This document shows positions 6,923-10,959 of a stretch of 10,959 nucleotides of DNA, piece by piece. Numbering within the stretch: the first letter of the stretch is position 1; every line of letters begins with the position of its first letter. The notes under the pieces were generated by a model. That model saw only the letters and a program-made list of their open reading frames with translations, was not told the DNA's origin and did not search any database. The position numbers were made by a program, and so were the translations under genes. This stretch comes from SIG78 sp045585955 (GTDB lineage: Bacteria > Verrucomicrobiota > Lentisphaeria > Victivallales > Victivallaceae): the NCBI GenBank assembly GCA_045585955.1, contig JAZMZK010000073.1, forward strand, positions 1-10,959, read 5' to 3'.

Positions 6923-7864
6923 ATGTTTAAAAGTTATAAAATTTCCGATGGGCGCATTGTAGAGTGCCCGGAAGATGCCGTCGGGCCCATTCAGCTTTAC
7001 AGCAACCCCACCGACGAAGACCGGAAATTTCTGGTGGAAGAGTGCGGAATCGATGAACACACCTACTATTCAGCACTGGACGAAGACGAAATCTCCCGTG
7101 TGGAATACGAAAACAACCATATTGCGGTGATTTTAAAACAGCCCCGCCGCTATAACCGGGATAACAAACTCATCTTCCGGGTGGCGTCAGCCGGTGCATT
7201 CCTTTTCAAGGATAAGATCATCATCGTTCAAGCCGACAGCGTGCCGATTTTTGAATACGGCAAGATGCCGCTGCGGGGCAACACCATCCCCGGCGTGCTG
7301 CTGCGGTTGGTCTACCACTCCACCCGGCACTTTCTGGAAAATCTGCGGATAATCCGCTCCATTTCCGACAGTTTTGAAAGCAAGATGGAAACCAGTTTGA
7401 CCAACAAAGCTCTGGGCGGGATATTTTCGCTGTTAAAAGGTTTGACCTATTATGAAAGTGCCACCGGAGCCAATCAGCTTTTGTTGCTCAAACTCAAAAC
7501 TGATGCCCGGAAAATCGGATTTACTGAAGAAGAGATCGACTTTCTGGAAGATATCACTGTTGAAAACAAGCAGTGCGACAATCTTTCAAACATCTATTCA
7601 GATATTCTTAACGATATGTCCACCGCCCGGGTTTCCATTGTGAACAACAACCTTTCCAACACCATGAAACTTTTGGCGGTTATCAATCTGGTGTTTATGC
7701 CGATAAATGTGCTTACCGGTATGGGGGGTATGTCGGAATTTACCATGATGACCGAAGGTATCTGGTGGCCATACGCTTACAGCGGATTCTTCCTTGCTTC
7801 GGTACTTATAGCGTATATAACCTTCCTGACGATCAAGCGTATCGGCATGACCAACCACAAATGA
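6923..7864 (+). CDS. CorA-family divalent metal ion transporter, GMN variant
   Basis: This 313-residue protein matches the CorA Mg2+/Co2+ channel family in length and architecture. It has an N-terminal cytoplasmic alpha/beta domain (about 1-150), a long helical stalk (about 150-247) and two C-terminal membrane helices (about 248-266 and 282-304). It ends in the lysine/arginine-containing tail typical of the family. The selectivity loop at the end of the first helix is normally YGMN; here it is TGMGGMSEF, with Gly268 where the asparagine should be. From memory, a subgroup of CorA-like proteins carries comparable GGMSE endings, so this may be a lineage trait with altered ion preference rather than a defect. 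It is first in a three-gene plus-strand operon. The start is chosen on the family-typical N-terminus; the ribosome binding site is weak. Confidence 0.88.
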   Translation: MFKSYKISDGRIVECPEDAVGPIQLYSNPTDEDRKFLVEECGIDEHTYYSALDEDEISRVEYENNHIAVILKQPRRYNRDNKLIFRVASAGAFLFKDKIIIVQADSVPIFEYGKMPLRGNTIPGVLLRLVYHSTRHFLENLRIIRSISDSFESKMETSLTNKALGGIFSLLKGLTYYESATGANQLLLLKLKTDARKIGFTEEEIDFLEDITVENKQCDNLSNIYSDILNDMSTARVSIVNNNLSNTMKLLAVINLVFMPINVLTGMGGMSEFTMMTEGIWWPYAYSGFFLASVLIAYITFLTIKRIGMTNHK

Positions 7865-7879
7865 TCGGGAGTTTGAGCA

Positions 7880-8431
7880 ATGAAAAAAGCTAAAAAACAA
7901 AATAAGAAACAGCCCAAGTACATCAAGGCTTCTGATTCCAAAAAACAGCGGGCGGTGCAGTTTTTCAACCGCTGTACTTTGCTCCTGCTGTTGGTGGTGG
8001 TGGCCTCGCTGGCACTTTGTTTTGAAAAACCTTACGAGCTGGAAAAAGCGTCCATCCACGGCCCTGCCCTCTGGTTTCTGCACCTGACTGCGTGGCCCAT
8101 ATTGTTTCTGCCGGGGGTGATCAACAGTTTCAGTTTTGTTCACAATACAGCAGTTATGAAATATCTGATCAACGATAATCCGGCACTTATCCTTGCCTTG
8201 CTGGCTGGTTTGCTTATTGGCATTATCTGGCTGATACTGCGGCGTTACGGCATAAGCTGGTTCGGAGTATCGGGCATGCGTTCAGCGGGGTATTTCATGC
8301 TGATTTTTGCCTGCTGGGGAATTTTTCAGTTGTTGATATCGGCAGTGATCGTGTTGCAGGATACCAACACACTTATACCGTTCCACCCGGTAAAAACGGT
8401 CAAACAAGTACAGACACCCGCTGGTAAATAA
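7880..8431 (+). CDS. Four-helix membrane protein of unknown function
   Basis: I do not recognise a family for this 183-residue protein. It opens with a very basic stretch (MKKAKKQNKKQPK), expected to stay in the cytoplasm, and has four likely membrane helices: about 32-48, 64-84, 100-118 and 135-157. The C-terminal 25 residues are polar. A loop after the third helix contains RRYGISWFGVSG. It begins 15 bases after corA with a good GGGAG site (7867-7871) 8 bases before the ATG, and ends 2 bases before prmC, so the three genes are almost certainly co-transcribed. The position gives no firm hint of function. It could be an accessory of the transporter or simply a lineage-specific membrane protein. 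Confidence 0.75.
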   Translation: MKKAKKQNKKQPKYIKASDSKKQRAVQFFNRCTLLLLLVVVASLALCFEKPYELEKASIHGPALWFLHLTAWPILFLPGVINSFSFVHNTAVMKYLINDNPALILALLAGLLIGIIWLILRRYGISWFGVSGMRSAGYFMLIFACWGIFQLLISAVIVLQDTNTLIPFHPVKTVKQVQTPAGK

Positions 8432-8433
8432 TT

Positions 8434-9288
8434 ATGCAAAAAAATGTATTCTGCTCCGGCGATCTCCTTGACCGCATGACCGCAGCCTTTACCCGTCACA
8501 ATATGGAACAAGCTCAAGCCGAAGCTGTGGCAATCATGGCGGAATTGCTGGATTGCAACCGGGTAATGGCACAGCTTGACCGCAAACGGGTTTTAACATC
8601 AGAACTCTGGCAAAAGGGGTTGGAGATCATCGAACGAAGATTGAACAACGAGCCGTGGCAATATATTTTTGAACGGGCATATTTCCGGGATCTGACTTTG
8701 AAAGTTACCCCCAACGTGTTGATTCCACGGCCGGAAACCGAACTTTTGGTCGATTGGGTGATCGACATACTCCCGGAGCGGGGCAAAGTTTTGGATATGG
8801 GTACCGGCTCGGGAGCAATAGCGTTGAGCGTGGCGACCGAAAGACCGGATTCGCAAGTGACAGCCAGCGATGTAAGTTGCCAAGCTTTGGCGGTCGCCAG
8901 AGAAAATGCCAACAATATCGCCCCGGGGAAAGTCCGGTTTATTGAAAGCGATCTCTTTGAAAATCTGGCGGGGGAAAAATTTGATCTGATCGCCGCAAAC
9001 CTGCCTTATGTTACTGAAAGCGAACACTTGGGACTTTCTCCGGAAGTAAGACTTTTTGAGCCGAAACTCGCCCTCACCTCCGGCGAAGACGGCCTGGATT
9101 TGATCAGGAAAACCGTAGAAGCGGCCGCTGATTACCTTGCTCCCCACGGCTCAATAATTCTGGAAATGAGCAGCGATCAAACCGAAACTGTCGCTGAACT
9201 CTTTTGCGAAACCTTGCAATATTGTGCCATAGAAATAAAAAAAGATTACACCGACCGCAACCGCTTCGTAGCCGCCAGATTGCGGTAA
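8434..9288 (+). CDS. prmC: Release factor glutamine methyltransferase PrmC (HemK)
   Basis: PrmC methylates the glutamine of the GGQ motif in peptide chain release factors, using S-adenosylmethionine. The 284-residue length is typical. The N-terminal helical domain (about 1-85) ends in EPWQYIF. Then follow VLIPRPETE (95-103), the SAM-binding motif VLDMGTGSGAIAL (119-131), the acidic loop ASDVS (144-148), the catalytic substrate-binding motif ANLPY (188-192) and EPKLALTSGEDGLD (209-222). The family usually has NPPY, so Leu190 replaces the first proline. The start codon lies 2 bases after the preceding stop with little Shine-Dalgarno signal, suggesting translational coupling. prmC commonly follows prfA; here no release factor gene is adjacent. 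It is last in the corA operon and followed by a terminator. Confidence 0.92.
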   Translation: MQKNVFCSGDLLDRMTAAFTRHNMEQAQAEAVAIMAELLDCNRVMAQLDRKRVLTSELWQKGLEIIERRLNNEPWQYIFERAYFRDLTLKVTPNVLIPRPETELLVDWVIDILPERGKVLDMGTGSGAIALSVATERPDSQVTASDVSCQALAVARENANNIAPGKVRFIESDLFENLAGEKFDLIAANLPYVTESEHLGLSPEVRLFEPKLALTSGEDGLDLIRKTVEAAADYLAPHGSIILEMSSDQTETVAELFCETLQYCAIEIKKDYTDRNRFVAARLR

Positions 9289-9294
9289 GTCTGC

Positions 9295-9344
9295 AAAAAA
9301 ATCCGCCCTCCCGATATCGGTTCAGGAGAGCGGAACAGCTTTTT
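9295..9344. terminator. Bidirectional intrinsic terminator between convergent genes
   Basis: A 10-bp stem (9302-9311 with 9325-9334) closes a 13-nt loop that contains the palindrome ccgatatcgg. Read on the minus strand, the only non-Watson-Crick pair is a G-U wobble, and the stem is followed at once by seven U (9301-9295). This makes a strong terminator for the O-acetyltransferase gene. Read on the plus strand there is one C-A mismatch and five U begin 5 bases after the stem (9340-9344), a weaker terminator for prmC. Confidence 0.8.
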
Positions 9345-9994
9345 CAGCAGTTGGGTTCATCCTGCGGTGCCCACTGATATTTTTTGCGGTCTTCCGGCGT
9401 AATTTTGCGGATGACTCTTGCCGGATTCCCCGCCACCAGCGTATCAGCAGGTACATCCCGGATAACTACCGACCCGGCGGCGATCACTGCATTGTCACCA
9501 ATGTTTACGCCGCCAATGATCGTGACCGATCCGCCGATCCAGACATTGTTGCCCACATTTACCGGGAACGCATATTCCCAGCCGTCAATACGGTCTTGCA
9601 TATCCAGCGGGTGCCCGGCAGCTAAAATCGACACATTGGGTGCGATCCACACATTGTCGCCAAAGCGGCAATAGTTGCCATCCAGCACAATAAAGTTGTA
9701 GTTGGCAAAGAAATTTTCCCCGACTTCAATACGGAAACCGTAATCGCATTTGAAAGGCGGCAGAATATTGCAGTTTTTGCCGATCTTGCCGAAGATATTG
9801 GCAAGAAAATCCCGCCGCTGCTGAACTTGCGACGGCAGCAGTTTATTATATTCGCAAATTGCATCCTGAATTTTAAAGCGGTAAGCCGCCATTTCCGTAG
9901 TACGGTTGGGGTTGTAAAGCAATCCGGCTTCGGCTTTTTCCTGTTCGGTCATGCCGCCGGGGATGGGTTGACAAAGAACTGTTTTTTCTTTCAT
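9344..9994 (-). CDS. Sugar O-acetyltransferase (maltose/galactoside type, left-handed beta-helix)
   Basis: This 216-residue cytoplasmic acyltransferase is of the Maa/LacA/NodL group, which moves an acetyl group from acetyl-CoA to a sugar hydroxyl. An N-terminal helical cap (about 15-70, MTEQEKAEAGLLYNP...) precedes hexapeptide repeats forming the left-handed beta-helix (about 75-190). Key segments are FKCDYGFRIEVGENFFANYN (81-100), NVWIAPNVSILAAGHP with catalytic His128, EYAFPVNVGNNVWIG, GAGSVV-like AAGSVVIRDVP (172-182) and AGNPARVI (188-195). Family members usually start near the Met at residue 15, so the first 14 residues may be extra. The upstream start is kept because AAGGTAA lies before it and a candidate promoter lies further upstream. 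It stands alone, convergent with prmC and ending in a strong terminator. The acceptor sugar is unknown. Confidence 0.9.
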   Translation of the reverse strand: MKEKTVLCQPIPGGMTEQEKAEAGLLYNPNRTTEMAAYRFKIQDAICEYNKLLPSQVQQRRDFLANIFGKIGKNCNILPPFKCDYGFRIEVGENFFANYNFIVLDGNYCRFGDNVWIAPNVSILAAGHPLDMQDRIDGWEYAFPVNVGNNVWIGGSVTIIGGVNIGDNAVIAAGSVVIRDVPADTLVAGNPARVIRKITPEDRKKYQWAPQDEPNC

Positions 9995-10038
9995 AATATC
10001 TGTTACCTTTTTTGAAATGTTACACTGTTTTATTGTTT

Positions 10039-10067
10039 AATATACAGTTGACTGCAATATATTGCAA
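10039..10067 (-). promoter_or_regulatory. Candidate promoter of the O-acetyltransferase gene
   Basis: On the minus strand TTGCAA (10067-10062), a 17-base spacer (10061-10045) and TATATT (10044-10039) form a well-spaced sigma70-like promoter, about 45 bases upstream of the start codon. It has the same hexamers and spacing as the candidate corA promoter. The spacer and -35 lie within the palindrome at 10045-10070. Confidence 0.5.
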
Positions 10068-10070
10068 CTG
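10045..10070. promoter_or_regulatory. Palindromic operator-like site
   Basis: The centre gcaatatattgc (10054-10065) is a perfect 12-base palindrome, and its outer arms are cagttg (10045-10050) and caactg (10065-10070). The left side carries four extra bases (gact) relative to the right. The site exactly covers the spacer and -35 of the O-acetyltransferase promoter, where a dimeric repressor would block RNA polymerase. It lies about 30 bases from the divergent promoter. No regulator gene is adjacent, so the binding protein is unknown. Confidence 0.35.
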
Positions 10071-10097
10071 AAAAATATAGTTTTTGAACTTTTGGTA

Positions 10098-10144
10098 TTG
10101 CATTTGAGCTGTTTTCATGTATATTATACAGAAGCTTCAGGAGG
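10098..10144 (+). promoter_or_regulatory. Candidate promoter and ribosome binding site of the secreted-protein gene
   Basis: TTGCAT (10098-10103), a 16-base spacer and TATATT (10120-10125), or TATTAT at 10122-10127 with spacing 18, form a plausible promoter. A strong AGGAGG (10139-10144) follows, 6 bases before the ATG at 10151. The predicted leader is very short and contains the small palindrome gaagcttc (10131-10138). Confidence 0.5.
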
Positions 10145-10150
10145 GATTTT

Positions 10151-10585
10151 ATGAGAAAAAATTGTTCGCTTTTACTTTTGTTTTTATTGGGCGTGGGCTT
10201 CTGGCTCGGCTCTCTGCCGCTGAATGCAGAAACTTCCAACGGAAATATCTACTCCAACAGTGAAAAAAAATCTGCTGTCAGTAAAAAGTCCGGCAAGGAA
10301 AACGAGCAGAAAATCATCTTCCAATGGCACAGGCGCAACCTGGAACGGCATTTCAACAAGCACCGGGCAGAATTTCCGGAGTATAAAAACTTCCGGGAGT
10401 ATGGTGAAGCGGCAATAAAATTTTTCAGCGATCCCCCTAAAGGAACTCTATTCAAACGCCGTGCCAACGGAGATAGGCTCTTTTATTACGAAAAAAGCAA
10501 TATTTTCGGAGCTGCCACCAAAAACGGCTTTATAAAAACATTTTTCCGTCCCAACCGTGGCAAGAGATATTGGCTTCGCCAATAG
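10151..10585 (+). CDS. Small secreted protein with toxin-type nuclease-like domain
   Basis: This 144-residue protein has a clear Sec signal peptide: MRKN, a hydrophobic core (about 5-20) and a probable cleavage after LNA at 26. Residues 27-52 are a polar Lys/Ser/Glu-rich linker. Residues about 55-142 follow a pattern I associate with C-terminal modules of Rhs/CDI-type polymorphic toxins and the BECR-like ribonuclease group: NLERHFNKHRAEF (63-75; His67, His71, Glu74), a tyrosine/alanine/phenylalanine helix (84-91), GDRLFYYEKSNIFGAA (107-122) and NGFIKTFFRP (125-134). This family match is from memory and not verified. The gene stands alone with its own promoter and a strong AGGAGG. No immunity gene is evident next to it. 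An extracellular or periplasmic RNase is one reading; a harmless domain relative is another. Confidence 0.7.
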   Translation: MRKNCSLLLLFLLGVGFWLGSLPLNAETSNGNIYSNSEKKSAVSKKSGKENEQKIIFQWHRRNLERHFNKHRAEFPEYKNFREYGEAAIKFFSDPPKGTLFKRRANGDRLFYYEKSNIFGAATKNGFIKTFFRPNRGKRYWLRQ

Positions 10586-10612
10586 GCAGATATCGACACG
10601 GCTCAAAACAAA

Positions 10613-10649
10613 GGGGGTGTTGCAAAACTCAAAATTTTGCAACACCCCC
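10613..10649. terminator. Perfect 15-bp hairpin after the secreted-protein gene
   Basis: The arm gggggtgttgcaaaa (10613-10627) is exactly complementary to 10635-10649 around a 7-nt loop (10628-10634). It lies 28 bases past the stop codon at 10585. On the plus strand the tail is gtattatattgttt, only moderately U-rich. On the minus strand the tail reads TTTGTTTT. It probably ends transcription in either direction, although the U-tracts are imperfect. Confidence 0.6.
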
Positions 10650-10729
10650 GTATTATATTGTTTAAGCTCAAATTTCACCACAGAACGAGTTGTGATTGTC
10701 TGAACAAAAGCTTAATAAACCCTCATTAG

Positions 10730-10769
10730 GCTTTTTGCTCAAAACAAATCTTTGAGCAATGCAAAAAGC
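10730..10769. repeat. Imperfect inverted repeat in the spacer before the insertion sequence
   Basis: The left arm gctttttgctcaaa (10730-10743) pairs with tttgagc (10751-10757) and aaaaagc (10763-10769), with five unpaired bases (10758-10762) on the right side and a 7-nt loop. A further 7-bp pair, tgtgcgg (10776-10782) with ccgcaca (10814-10820), ends exactly at the insertion-sequence boundary. The 10650-10820 spacer holds no credible gene; it may be the remains of older sequence or structured untranslated DNA. Confidence 0.4.
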
Positions 10770-10820
10770 AAGTGTTGTGCGGCACACTTTTACCGGCAGC
10801 AATATCGTATCCGCCGCACA

Positions 10821-10959
10821 TGATATGCACCCAAAAAGTTGGACACAGCTAAAGGAGTGCATATTTTATGGAAAAAGAAACAGCAAATCCCCAAGAGTAC
10901 AGTGCAAATTTTAAATTGCGAGTTATATTAGATGTGTTAAATAACGGTTTGAGTATTCA
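10821..10959 (+). mobile_element. Left end of an IS3-family (IS150-group-like) insertion sequence
   Basis: From 10821 the sequence TGATATGCACCC followed by AAAAAGTTGGACA matches, as I remember it, the terminal inverted repeat style of the IS150 group of IS3-family elements (TG...ACCCC...AAAAAGTTGGACA). An OrfA-like start codon follows 47 bases inside the end, as usual for the family. The element runs off the window, so its right end, OrfB and target-site duplication cannot be seen. Confidence 0.75.
10868..10959 (+). CDS. IS3-family transposase OrfA, N-terminal fragment
   Basis: An ATG at 10868 opens a frame that remains open to the window edge (30 codons). AAAGGAG (10851-10857) lies 10 bases upstream. 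The residues EYSANFKLRVILDVLNNGLS resemble the start of the helix-turn-helix domain of IS3/IS150 OrfA proteins, which bind the element's ends and, through a programmed frameshift, form the OrfAB transposase. It is truncated by the window boundary, so intactness cannot be judged. Confidence 0.75.
   Translation, partial: MEKETANPQEYSANFKLRVILDVLNNGLSI

Noticed and set aside
10668..10862. A 64-codon minus-strand frame considered as an immunity gene for the toxin-like protein
   Set aside because: It runs across the insertion-sequence end, has no good ribosome binding site, is cysteine-rich without pattern and is not in an operon with the toxin-like gene.
1..10959. CRISPR arrays, tRNA or rRNA genes
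   Set aside because: No regularly spaced direct repeats and no cloverleaf or rRNA-like sequence were seen on either strand.

Overview
This 10,959-base window looks like a chromosomal segment of a bacterium with medium GC content and compact gene packing. Nothing in it fixes the taxon. The mix of a GH63/MGH1-like glycosidase, NorM/DinF-type MATE transporters and otherwise unrecognised proteins would suit a gut or aquatic bacterium, possibly of the PVC/Lentisphaerota group, but that is a low-confidence guess from general impression.

Layout. (1) Bases 1-242 hold no gene. They carry a MITE-like block (11-237) bounded by perfect 17-bp inverted repeats, with two strong hairpins nested inside. (2) Bases 243-6502 are a four-gene minus-strand run, in transcription order: a nucleoside 2-deoxyribosyltransferase-like protein, a MATE exporter, a large cytoplasmic (alpha/alpha)6 glycoside hydrolase, and a second MATE exporter paralogous to the first. 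Gaps are 26, 90 and 18 bases; the 90-base gap has its own ribosome binding site and a possible internal promoter. (3) Bases 6503-6922 are a 420-base divergent intergenic region with candidate promoters both ways, a long leader before corA and a possible short leader ORF. (4) Bases 6923-9288 are a plus-strand operon: a CorA-family transporter with an altered GMN motif, an unrecognised four-helix membrane protein, and prmC, the release-factor glutamine methyltransferase. (5) A bidirectional terminator separates prmC from a minus-strand maltose/galactoside-type O-acetyltransferase (9344-9994). (6) Divergent from it is a short secreted protein (10151-10585) whose mature part resembles the C-terminal nuclease modules of polymorphic toxins. 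(7) After a 15-bp perfect hairpin and a palindrome-rich spacer, the left end of an IS3-family (IS150-group-like) insertion sequence starts near 10821 and runs off the window.

How the genes may work together. The minus-strand run pairs an intracellular glycosidase with two related multidrug/toxin exporters and a glycosyl-bond enzyme acting on nucleosides. This would fit uptake, trimming or export of a glycosylated or nucleoside-like compound, but the substrate cannot be read from sequence. The plus-strand operon combines ion transport with a translation housekeeping gene. Most of the candidate promoters share a TTGCAA (or TTGCAT) -35 element about 16-17 bases from an AT-rich -10. The points most worth a second look are the secreted toxin-like protein beside the insertion sequence, the glycosidase/double-MATE operon, the CorA lacking the GMN asparagine, and the nested palindromic element at the left edge.
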